From contig JAHRVD010000042.1 of NCBI GenBank assembly GCA_019090845.1, forward strand, positions 1 to 7,727: a stretch of DNA of 7,727 nucleotides. The letters run 5' to 3'. Positions 1-6,537 of the stretch are shown here, one piece after another (position 1 is the stretch's first letter; every line of letters starts with the position of its first letter). Both the position numbers and the translations under genes were made by a program. The notes beneath the pieces are model-generated. The model saw only the letters and a program-made list of their open reading frames with translations, made no database searches and was not told the origin of the DNA. This DNA is from Marinosulfonomonas sp. Lineage in GTDB: Bacteria > Pseudomonadota > Alphaproteobacteria > Rhodobacterales > Rhodobacteraceae.

Positions 1-28
1 AAACAAAACAGCGTCAGGACCCGTCCAA

Positions 29-1231
29 ATGGACAAACCAGATCGCGAGGCCGAGCCTTTTTTCACCCAACCGTTCCGTCAGGGCGCCATTATGGTGATC
101 TGTCTGGCGCTGGTGGGTTTTGGTGCCTATGTTGCCTACCCGCAGGTTGCGCCGATGTTCCTGGCCAACCCGTTTCTGAACGGTTTTATCCTTTTTGTTT
201 TTGTGATCGGCGTCTTGGCCTGTTTTTGGCAGGTCCTTCAGCTTGTCAATTCCGTCGGCTGGATCGAGGGCTTTGCGGGCGATCGTCCGGGCCATGCGAT
301 GATCAAAGCGCCGCGCCTTCTGGCGCCGCTGGCGGCGTTACTGCGCACACGCGGTGCGCGAATGCAGATCGGATCTTCATCGGCTCGGTCGATACTGGAT
401 TCTGTTGCAACCCGAATTGACGAAGCGCGCGACATCACGCGCTATATCGTGAATTTACTGATCTTTCTGGGGCTGCTGGGCACATTCTACGGCCTTGCGA
501 CAACTGTTCCGGCAGTGGTGGACACGATCCGTTCGCTTGCCCCCCAAGAGGGCGAAGACTCTGTCGAGATTTTTTCGCGCCTGATGACCGGGCTTGAGGC
601 GCAGCTTGGCGGCATGGGCATTGCATTTGCATCATCACTTTTGGGTCTTGCAGGGTCTTTGGTCGTTGGTTTGCTGGAATTGTTTGCCAGCCATGGGCAA
701 AATCGGTTTTACCGGGAATTGGAAGAATGGCTGTCAACGATAACCCGGTTAGGGTTTTCCAGTGGCGACGGTGACGGTGACAGCGATGGTGCCGGGGATG
801 GTGGTGCGGCGGCAATGGCATCCCATTTTTCAGCGCAAATGGATGCTTTGCAGGACCTGTTTGTTCAATCGGATGTCAGCCGATCCATTGTTGATGAACG
901 CCTTGGGAAACTGGCCGATGCGGTGGACGCGTTGGTCCAGCGGATGCAGCCGGGCAGCGATACTGCCGTTCTTGAACGCATCGCGCTTGGTCAGGAACAG
1001 ATGCTGGCCGTTATGACAGAAAGCGGTGAAGAAAGTGGCGGCGCACATGTCGATGCCGAAAGTCGGATGCGGTTGCGATCAATCGATGTGCAACTATTGC
1101 GCATCCTTGAAGAAATGGCTGCTGGGCGGCAAGAAAGCCTAGCAGATCTGCGCAGTGATCTTTCGGCAGTAAACAAATCGGTCCGTGCCCTGATAAGCGA
1201 AGTCGCCGACGGCGATGGCGCAAGGGGTTAA
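29..1231 (+). CDS. MotA/TolQ/ExbB-family inner-membrane proton-channel-like protein
   Basis: This is probably the channel subunit of an ion-driven inner-membrane complex working with the next gene. Four hydrophobic helices are visible at about residues 20-38, 50-74, 140-163 and 194-220. A cytoplasmic loop of about 65 residues lies between helices 2 and 3, and a cytoplasmic tail of about 180 residues follows helix 4. This is the MotA-like four-helix layout rather than the three helices of TolQ/ExbB. Helix 3 carries the family's GLLGT-x-x-G signature (residues 148-155, with T152). Helix 4 is preceded by LEAQLGGMG and has S202/S203 where relatives have small polar residues. A Gly/Asp-rich linker (246-259) leads to an acidic, helical tail with no recognised domain. 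The ATG at 29 has AGGA at 16-19, 9 nt upstream. The promoter lies outside the window. The family is clear; the partner and ion are inferred from context. Confidence 0.85.
   Translation: MDKPDREAEPFFTQPFRQGAIMVICLALVGFGAYVAYPQVAPMFLANPFLNGFILFVFVIGVLACFWQVLQLVNSVGWIEGFAGDRPGHAMIKAPRLLAPLAALLRTRGARMQIGSSSARSILDSVATRIDEARDITRYIVNLLIFLGLLGTFYGLATTVPAVVDTIRSLAPQEGEDSVEIFSRLMTGLEAQLGGMGIAFASSLLGLAGSLVVGLLELFASHGQNRFYRELEEWLSTITRLGFSSGDGDGDSDGAGDGGAAAMASHFSAQMDALQDLFVQSDVSRSIVDERLGKLADAVDALVQRMQPGSDTAVLERIALGQEQMLAVMTESGEESGGAHVDAESRMRLRSIDVQLLRILEEMAAGRQESLADLRSDLSAVNKSVRALISEVADGDGARG
764..808 (+). repeat. GGTGAC-type short tandem repeat encoding a Gly/Asp linker
   Basis: Inside the channel gene, a run of GGY-GAY codon pairs (GGCGAC, GGTGAC, GGTGAC, then degenerate AGCGAT and GGGGAT steps) encodes residues 246-260, almost purely Gly and Asp. 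It follows the end of the membrane-proximal region (about residue 243) and precedes the helical cytoplasmic tail, so it looks like a flexible acidic linker. All units keep the frame because each is 6 nt. Copy number could vary between strains; that is inference. Confidence 0.6.
1222..1227 (+). promoter_or_regulatory. Ribosome binding site inside the upstream gene's 3' end
   Basis: AAGGGG lies in the last codons of the channel gene, 7 nt before the ATG at 1235. The upstream stop is at 1229-1231, so only 3 nt separate stop and start. The ribosome site of the second gene is therefore read through by ribosomes ending the first, which favours translational coupling and a fixed ratio of the two subunits. 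Confidence 0.6.
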
Positions 1232-1234
1232 GCG

Positions 1235-3907
1235 ATGGCGCTGACACGCCGATCCTCGCAACGGGTGTCAAGCAGCATCTGGCCCGGTTTTGTCGATGCG
1301 ATGACGGCGCTTTTGCTGGTTATCATGTTTGTTTTGACGATATTCATGATCGTGCAGTTTATGCTGCGCGAAACCATATCGGGTCAGGAAACCGAACTTG
1401 ATGCACTGGCTGGCGAAGTTACCGCACTGGCGCAGGCGTTGGGGCTGGAACAGCAGCGATCCTTTCAACTGGAAGGGCAAGTAGGAACGTTAGGGGCCAC
1501 GCTTGATCGAGCCCGCACACAAGCCACGCAACAGAACGCTTTGATTGCCAGCCTGAGGTTGCAGACTGCCACTCAATCGGACCAGCTTGCAGCACAGAAC
1601 GCTCAGATAACTTCGTTTGAGACCCAAGTTGCCAGCTTATTGTCCCAACGCGATTCTGCGCGCTCAGAAGGGGCGGTGCTTGCTGCCAGTTTGGCTGACT
1701 TGGAAGACAGTCAGGCCCGGTTAATCTCGGAGCAGGAAGCGCTGCAAATTGCCCTTGCCGGGGCAAGGGATGAAATTGATGCGCAGGTTGAAGTTGCCCG
1801 ACTGGCGGCTGCCCGGCGCGAGGCTTTGTCGGCATTGGTGGCTGATTTGCAGTCCCAGGTTTCCAAGCGCGAGGCCACGCTTGTCGATGTTCTGGCTCAA
1901 TTACAGGATAGTCAGGGGCAAGCAAAAGGATTGGAAGACCGCTTGGCAGTATCCCAACGGGATCTGAAAAATGAAAACATTGCATTGTTGGCGGCCCTTG
2001 CGGCGGCTGATGCGTTGAGTGGTCAGCTTTCGGATGCCCAAACCAAGCTCTCCGATCAGGAGACGGCAAAACTGGCAGAACTCGCAAGGACCGAAGCCCT
2101 GAGGGCACGCCTTGAATCTGCCCAAACAGCCCTGAGTAAAGAGGAAAACGCCCGACTGGCGGCACTTGCTGCATCTGATAGCTTAAGCGGTCAGTTAGGC
2201 AAAGCTCAGGCAGAGCTGTCCGAACAAGAAGCGGCGAGACTGGCACAAGCGGATGTGGTGGCAGCGTTGCGGGCCCGGCTGGCGAATTCACAAGAGGCGC
2301 TGAACGAAAAGGAAATTGCCAGTCTTGCACAAGCAACTGCCGCCGCAGCATTGAGGGCACGTCTGGAAAATTCTCAAGGAGCGTTAAGCGATGCCGAAGC
2401 CACAAAGCTAGCCGAGGCCGCCGCTGCGGAATTATTGCGTGAGCGTTTGAAAAATGCCGATGATGAGCTAACGGCGATGACTTTGGCGCTGGAAGAGCGA
2501 CGCAAAGCGGCCGAAGACACGCTCACACTTTTGGCAGCAGCAAATGCGATCGAAAAGGATCTAAATTCCAAATTGGCAGCAGCGTTGCTGAGCATGGGAA
2601 ACTTGGATGCCCAGATTGCCAACACAGAAAATGCGCTGGCGGCAGCAAATGCGGCAGAAGACGATCTTGGTGCCAGATTGGCTGCAACGCTTCTGGAAAA
2701 GGGTGAGCTTGGCAAACAGGTTGCTGATACCAAAAGCGCGCTGGCAGCGGCAAACGCGGCCAATGTGGATCTGAATACCCAGCTTGCGGCGGCACTTTTG
2801 GACAAAGGCGAACTGAACGTTCTGGTGGCCAGAACAGAAGATGCGTTAAGTGCCAAACTTTCCGAAGAGGAAGAACTGAAAATTCAGCTGGCAGCGGCGC
2901 TGTTGGACCGGGACGACTTGAAGACACGGTTGGCCGATACAGAAGCCAGCTTGGCAATAGTCGCAGCAGAGGCATCGGCGCTACGGGCCGGCGCCGGAAA
3001 TGACGACAAATTGCGCGATCAGCTGATGGCCGCGCTGGCCGCCCGGGTGGCGGCGGAACGGCAGGTGCAGACGCAATTGTCAAAATCCGAGCAGCGCGAC
3101 ATCCTTTTGGCGACGGCAAATGATGCGCTGGCCAAGGAAGAGGCGCAATCGGCCGAAGGTCTGCGCAAACTGGCGTTGCTGAATGAACAGGTTGCCCAGT
3201 TGCGCGGGCAGTTGGGATCATTGCAGGAGTTGCTTAATGTTGCCGCTGAAAATGACCGCAATTCAAAGATAGAGCTAACAAATCTGGGTTCGCAGTTGAA
3301 TGCGGCGCTGGCGCAAGTCGCTAGTGAAGAGCGTCGACGGGCAGATCTGGAGACAGCGGCACGGGTCCTTCTGGAACAGGATGCAATACGCCAACTTGCC
3401 CAGGAAGAGGCCGAGCGCAAGCGGCTGGAAGCAGAGGCCAAACAGCTTGCACGTTATCGGTCCGAGTTTTTCGGGCAACTGCGCGAAGTGCTGGGTGATC
3501 GCGAGGGAGTCAAAATTGTTGGCGACCGGTTTGTGTTCTCGTCTGAGGTTCTGTTTGAACCGGCTTCGGCCGATCTGGCAAGCGAAGGCCGGGTGCAAAT
3601 TGAACGTGTCGCGGGCATTCTGGAAGAAGTCTCTGACGCTATTCCACCGGAAATTGACTGGATTATCCGTGTTGACGGGCACACGGATGCAACGCCTTTG
3701 GCGGGCACTGGGCGGTATCGTGACAATTGGGAATTGTCGCAGGCGCGTGCATTGGCGGTGGTTCGTTATATGACAAATGAGCTTGGGTTTGCGCCCGAAC
3801 GGCTGGCTGCAACTGGCTTTGGCGAGTTCCGGCCCGTGGCCGAGGGCGACAGCCCGGAAGCTTTTGCGCGCAACCGACGCATCGAGCTGAAACTGACTGA
3901 AAGATAA
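1235..3907 (+). CDS. Giant coiled-coil MotB/OmpA-like peptidoglycan-binding protein
   Basis: This is the probable partner of the preceding channel protein, anchoring it to the cell wall. An N-terminal membrane helix (about residues 17-43) carries D21 at its cytoplasmic end within W16-P-G-F-V-D21-A-M-T, placed like the proton-carrying Asp of MotB/ExbD. Residues 45 to about 745 are an Ala/Leu/Glu/Gln-rich coiled coil, with six 28-residue repeats (250-417) and four 35-residue repeats (432-571). A Gly-containing break sits near 586-588. The C-terminal OmpA-like domain (about 750-890) has G815-H-T-D818, N831-W-E-L-S-Q-A-R838-A and N880-R-R-I-E-L. D818 and R838 match the diaminopimelate-contacting Asp and Arg of OmpA. 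No proline occurs between residues 17 and 776. Usual MotB or OmpA-linked proteins are far shorter (about 200-400 aa). It forms an operon with the upstream gene and ends before the 3951-3979 terminator. The architecture is certain; the physiological role is unknown. Confidence 0.88.
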   Translation: MALTRRSSQRVSSSIWPGFVDAMTALLLVIMFVLTIFMIVQFMLRETISGQETELDALAGEVTALAQALGLEQQRSFQLEGQVGTLGATLDRARTQATQQNALIASLRLQTATQSDQLAAQNAQITSFETQVASLLSQRDSARSEGAVLAASLADLEDSQARLISEQEALQIALAGARDEIDAQVEVARLAAARREALSALVADLQSQVSKREATLVDVLAQLQDSQGQAKGLEDRLAVSQRDLKNENIALLAALAAADALSGQLSDAQTKLSDQETAKLAELARTEALRARLESAQTALSKEENARLAALAASDSLSGQLGKAQAELSEQEAARLAQADVVAALRARLANSQEALNEKEIASLAQATAAAALRARLENSQGALSDAEATKLAEAAAAELLRERLKNADDELTAMTLALEERRKAAEDTLTLLAAANAIEKDLNSKLAAALLSMGNLDAQIANTENALAAANAAEDDLGARLAATLLEKGELGKQVADTKSALAAANAANVDLNTQLAAALLDKGELNVLVARTEDALSAKLSEEEELKIQLAAALLDRDDLKTRLADTEASLAIVAAEASALRAGAGNDDKLRDQLMAALAARVAAERQVQTQLSKSEQRDILLATANDALAKEEAQSAEGLRKLALLNEQVAQLRGQLGSLQELLNVAAENDRNSKIELTNLGSQLNAALAQVASEERRRADLETAARVLLEQDAIRQLAQEEAERKRLEAEAKQLARYRSEFFGQLREVLGDREGVKIVGDRFVFSSEVLFEPASADLASEGRVQIERVAGILEEVSDAIPPEIDWIIRVDGHTDATPLAGTGRYRDNWELSQARALAVVRYMTNELGFAPERLAATGFGEFRPVAEGDSPEAFARNRRIELKLTER
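1982..2485 (+). repeat. Six tandem 84-bp units encoding 28-residue coiled-coil repeats
   Basis: Codons 250-417 divide into six units of 28 residues, starting at nt 1982, 2066, 2150, 2234, 2318 and 2402. A typical unit reads A-[RK]-L-A, then x-A-L-R-A-R-L, then [AS]-Q-x-A-L-S, then E-E/Q-E. Units 1 and 3 share a L-S-G-Q-L core, while units 2, 4 and 5 have L-R-A-R-L and unit 6 has L-R-E-R-L. Twenty-eight residues equals four heptads, so added or lost units keep the coiled-coil register. Nucleotide copies have diverged, so the expansion is not recent. Confidence 0.75.
2528..2947 (+). repeat. Four tandem 105-bp units encoding 35-residue coiled-coil repeats
   Basis: Codons 432-571 divide into four units of 35 residues, starting at nt 2528, 2633, 2738 and 2843. 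The shared pattern is A-L-A-A-A-N-A near the start (weaker in unit 4), then D-L/E-L followed by L-A-A-A/T-L-L, an acidic-Leu pair, and A-x-T-E/K at the end. Thirty-five residues equals five heptads. The period differs from the 28-residue array just upstream, so the two arrays arose by separate expansions. Confidence 0.75.
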
Positions 3908-3948
3908 GCCCCGAATTGCCTGCGGGCGGTCGTCAATTGCGTTTGTGC

Positions 3949-3983
3949 AAAAAACCCCCGAACCGGGTTCGGGGGTTTTATTT
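3949..3983. terminator. Bidirectional rho-independent terminator between convergent genes
   Basis: A long perfect hairpin pairs 3951-3963 with 3967-3979, giving a CCCCCGAAC / GTTCGGGGG core closed around a three-base loop. The core is flanked by A-tract on the left and T-tract on the right. Read on the + strand it ends in TTTTATTT, and on the - strand in TTTTTTGC, so it can stop both the coiled-coil operon and the oncoming clpA transcript. It lies 43 nt after the + strand stop and 43 nt past the clpA stop. Nothing else is seen in the 115-bp gap. Confidence 0.88.
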
Positions 3984-4022
3984 GGGACGACGCCCGGTTG
4001 ACGAGCCAAACGCCAGTTAGTT

Positions 4023-6347
4023 TCAATCCGCCGTCAGCAACGGTGGTTTCTTTTTGCTGGTGATACGTGCGTTCTGAGGTTCCTCAAACCGCAAGTCAAG
4101 TTCGCCGTTTTTCACGCCAACTTTTACCAGGCCACCTTTGGTCAACTTGCCAAACAGCAATTCTTCTGCAAGCGCCTTCTTGATATGTTCCTGTATGACC
4201 CGGCCAAGCGGGCGGGCACCCATGGTGTCGTCATAGCCTTTGTCGGCCAGCCATTGGGCCGCAGGAGTTGTCAGTTCAATCTGAACATTGCGATCCAGCA
4301 ACTGTGCTTCAAGCTGCAACACGAATTTCTCGACGACCTGCAGGATGACCTCTTTGGGAAGTGGGGCAAAGCTGATGACGGCATCCAAACGGTTTCTGAA
4401 CTCTGGCGAGAACGTGCGTTCAATCGCAGCGGTGTCTTCGCCTTCGCGCCGGTCCCGGCCAAACCCAATCGCAGCTTTGGCCTGTTCAGAGGCCCCGGCG
4501 TTGGACGTCATAATCAACACGACATTGCGAAAATCAACCTGACGGCCATTATGATCGGTCAGTTTGCCGTGATCCATGATTTGCAGCAGGATATTGTAAA
4601 CGTCCGGGTGTGCTTTCTCGATCTCGTCAAGCAGCAATACACAATGCGGGTGCTGGTCGATGCCATCGGTCAACATGCCGCCCTGATCGAACCCGACATA
4701 GCCCGGGGGTGCCCCGATCAGGCGTGATACCGCGTGCTTCTCCATGTATTCAGACATATCAAAGCGCAATAATTCAACGCCCAGATTGTCGGCCAGCTGT
4801 TTGGCGACTTCGGTTTTCCCGACGCCGGTCGGCCCGGCGAACAGATAGTTGCCGATCGGTTTTTCCGGCTCACGCAATCCAGCGCGCGCAAGTTTGATAG
4901 CGGATCCGAGCGCTTCGATCGCTTTATCCTGCCCAAAGACCACGCGCTTGAGCGATACTTCCAGGTCTTTCAAAACAGCCGCATCGTCTTTGGATATGTT
5001 TTTGGGCGGAATTCGCGCGATTTTGGCCACGACCGCTTCAATTTCTTTGGTTCCGATGGTCTTGCGGCGCTTGGATTCGATCACCAAATGCTGTGCGGCT
5101 CCGGCCTCGTCGATAACGTCGATCGCTTTGTCGGGCAGCTTGCGGTCATGAATATAGCGGGCCGACAGCTCGACTGCCGTCTTGATCGCATCAGAGGTGT
5201 ACCGGATGTCGTGATGCTCTTCAAAATAGGGCTTTAGGCCACGAAGAATTTTTACCGCGTCTTCAACCGAAGGCTCGTTCACATCAATTTTCTGGAACCG
5301 GCGCGAAAGAGCGCGGTCTTTTTCGAAATGCTGCCGGAATTCTTTGTAGGTTGTCGAGCCCATACAACGCAGCTTGCCGCCCTGCAACGCAGGTTTTAGC
5401 AGGTTTGAGGCATCCATCGCGCCGCCACTGGTCGCGCCTGCGCCGATGACGGTGTGAATTTCGTCAATGAACAGCACAGCGTCAGGATGCGCCTCCAGCT
5501 CATTCACCACAGCCTTCAGGCGCTCTTCGAAATCGCCGCGGTAACGGGTTCCCGCAAGCAAGGCACCCAGATCGAGCGAGAAAATTGTTGTTTGTGACAA
5601 TACTTCCGGGGTGTCGCCGGTAACGATTTTACGCGCAAGGCCTTCAGCAATTGCAGTTTTTCCAACGCCGGGATCGCCCACCAACAATGGGTTATTTTTG
5701 CGCCGCCGGCACAAAACCTGAATGCAACGTTCAACTTCGTGTTCGCGGCCAATTAGCGGATCAACATCGCCTTCGCGCGCCTTGGCATTCAAATCTACGC
5801 AATATTTGGCCAGAGCAGATTCTTTGGTTTCTGCACCGTCTTCATTTGTTACTTCTGCTTCAATATCCGCCGCGCCGGAAACCGGCCGCTTTTCGCCAAA
5901 GGACGGATCCTTGGCAACGCCGTGGGCAATATAGTTCACGGCGTCATAACGAGTCATTTCCTGTTCCAGCAAGAAGTAGGCTGCATTTGATTCCCGCTCT
6001 GCAAAGATAGCAACCAGCACATTGGCGCCTGTGACCTCTGTGCGCCCGGATGACTGGACGTGAATCGCCGCACGTTGGATCACGCGCTGGAAAGCAGCAG
6101 TCGGCACCGCCTCAGAACCTTCGACGTCTGTGACCAGCGTCGAAAGGTCATCGTCAAGGAAGGCCAGCAGAATTGTGCGCAGTTCTTCGATATTGACGTC
6201 GCAGGCGTGCATTACCTGGGCCGCGTCTGGTTCATCTATCAGCGACAAAAGCAGATGTTCCAGTGTGGCAAGTTCATGCTGGCGCGCATTTGCCAGCGCC
6301 AGTGCGGAATGAATTGCCTGCTCAAGGGTATTAGAAAATGATGGCAC
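4023..6347 (-). CDS. clpA: ATP-dependent Clp protease ATP-binding subunit ClpA
   Basis: This is the cytoplasmic AAA+ unfoldase that feeds substrates, including ClpS-delivered N-degron proteins, into ClpP. The 774 residues compare with about 758 in E. coli. The N domain spans about 1-143, with T-L-E-H-L-L-L at 28-34 and a variable acidic linker at about 145-185. The D1 AAA+ module has Walker A GDPGVGKT (224-231), Walker B VLFIDE (291-296), pore loop RYRG (268-271) and the R349/R350 finger region. The D2 module has Walker A GPTGVGKT (505-512), Walker B VLLLDE (570-575), pore loop GYVG (549-552) and sensor 2 G710-A-R712. The ClpP-docking loop reads I627-G-F629. The C terminus is Lys/Pro-rich. 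The start is GTG, supported by AAGGAG at 6358-6363. All catalytic motifs are intact. No clpS lies next to it, unlike in E. coli. Confidence 0.98.
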   Translation of the reverse strand: MPSFSNTLEQAIHSALALANARQHELATLEHLLLSLIDEPDAAQVMHACDVNIEELRTILLAFLDDDLSTLVTDVEGSEAVPTAAFQRVIQRAAIHVQSSGRTEVTGANVLVAIFAERESNAAYFLLEQEMTRYDAVNYIAHGVAKDPSFGEKRPVSGAADIEAEVTNEDGAETKESALAKYCVDLNAKAREGDVDPLIGREHEVERCIQVLCRRRKNNPLLVGDPGVGKTAIAEGLARKIVTGDTPEVLSQTTIFSLDLGALLAGTRYRGDFEERLKAVVNELEAHPDAVLFIDEIHTVIGAGATSGGAMDASNLLKPALQGGKLRCMGSTTYKEFRQHFEKDRALSRRFQKIDVNEPSVEDAVKILRGLKPYFEEHHDIRYTSDAIKTAVELSARYIHDRKLPDKAIDVIDEAGAAQHLVIESKRRKTIGTKEIEAVVAKIARIPPKNISKDDAAVLKDLEVSLKRVVFGQDKAIEALGSAIKLARAGLREPEKPIGNYLFAGPTGVGKTEVAKQLADNLGVELLRFDMSEYMEKHAVSRLIGAPPGYVGFDQGGMLTDGIDQHPHCVLLLDEIEKAHPDVYNILLQIMDHGKLTDHNGRQVDFRNVVLIMTSNAGASEQAKAAIGFGRDRREGEDTAAIERTFSPEFRNRLDAVISFAPLPKEVILQVVEKFVLQLEAQLLDRNVQIELTTPAAQWLADKGYDDTMGARPLGRVIQEHIKKALAEELLFGKLTKGGLVKVGVKNGELDLRFEEPQNARITSKKKPPLLTAD

Positions 6348-6357
6348 GCGTTGAGAG

Positions 6358-6363
6358 CTCCTT
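6358..6363 (-). promoter_or_regulatory. Shine-Dalgarno site fixing the GTG start of clpA
   Basis: Read on the - strand, AAGGAG stands 10 nt before the GTG at 6347-6345. The reading frame stays open a little further upstream but holds no ATG, GTG or TTG that I could find, and the protein aligns with known ClpA N termini from this point. This decides the rare start codon. Confidence 0.7.
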
Positions 6364-6421
6364 AGATCTGGGTCGAAAATGGCACATGTCCGGCCCCGAC
6401 CATGGCCTGATAGTCTTAAAG

Positions 6422-6525
6422 TTCGGTTTTATTGCCGGTTCTTCAAGGGTTTTCTGAACTAATTTGAACACTTTTCCTTTCTGTGATGCATTGTGTTCAA
6501 AAACTTGCCGGTTTTTCGGTTTTAT
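6422..6525. repeat. Duplicated short blocks in the gap upstream of clpA
   Basis: Two words occur twice in this 190-bp non-coding gap. TTCGGTTTTAT is at 6422-6432 and 6515-6525. TTGCCGGTT is at 6432-6440 and 6505-6513; allowing one mismatch, this match extends to 6432-6444 and 6505-6517. The order of the two blocks is swapped between copies. They flank the inverted repeat at 6463-6501. I know of no named element with this form. It could be a regulatory site cluster or debris of a local duplication. Confidence 0.45.
6463..6501. repeat. Spaced inverted repeat upstream of clpA
   Basis: TTTGAACAC at 6463-6471 is the exact reverse complement of GTGTTCAAA at 6493-6501, with 21 nt between. Arm centres are 30 nt apart, about three helical turns, which would put both half-sites on the same DNA face. 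It sits about 115-155 nt upstream of the clpA start and about 40-75 nt after the gloB stop. It may be a protein-binding operator. A terminator for gloB is less likely because no T-tract follows on the - strand. Confidence 0.4.
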
Positions 6526-6537
6526 CGTGGCAGTCCT

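Noticed and set aside
1419..2405. 328-codon open frame on the - strand inside the coiled-coil gene
   Set aside because: It is antisense to a repetitive Ala/Leu/Gln-rich gene, is Pro/Gln-rich with no recognisable domain, and the + strand frame has clear membrane and OmpA domains. It is a composition shadow.
2523..3221. 232-codon - strand open frame
   Set aside because: Same reasoning: a Pro/Leu/Arg-rich reverse reading of the coiled-coil repeats with no domain.
29..3907. Possible Zorya-type anti-phage system (ZorA/ZorB resemble MotA/MotB)
   Set aside because: Zorya needs ZorC/D or ZorE effectors beside the pair, and in Zorya the long helical tail belongs to the A subunit. Here the long coil is in the B-like subunit and the next gene is housekeeping clpA.
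3275..4009. 244-codon - strand open frame spanning the OmpA domain and terminator
   Set aside because: It would read through the strong terminator hairpin and lies antisense to a well-conserved OmpA-like domain.
4185..4727. 180-codon + strand open frame opposite clpA
   Set aside because: It is antisense to the intact D2 module of ClpA and has no domain of its own.
6420..6447. Heat-shock sigma-32-like promoter for clpA (CTTGAAG on the - strand at 6447-6441, then ACCGAACT 13 nt later)
   Set aside because: The -35 half is good, but the -10 half matches the consensus only partly, so it is not strong enough to annotate without a mapped transcription start.
6499..6516. Small AAAAAC / GTTTTT hairpin after gloB as a terminator
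   Set aside because: Six mostly A-T pairs make too weak a stem, and it overlaps the TTGCCGGTT repeat. I cannot support a terminator call.
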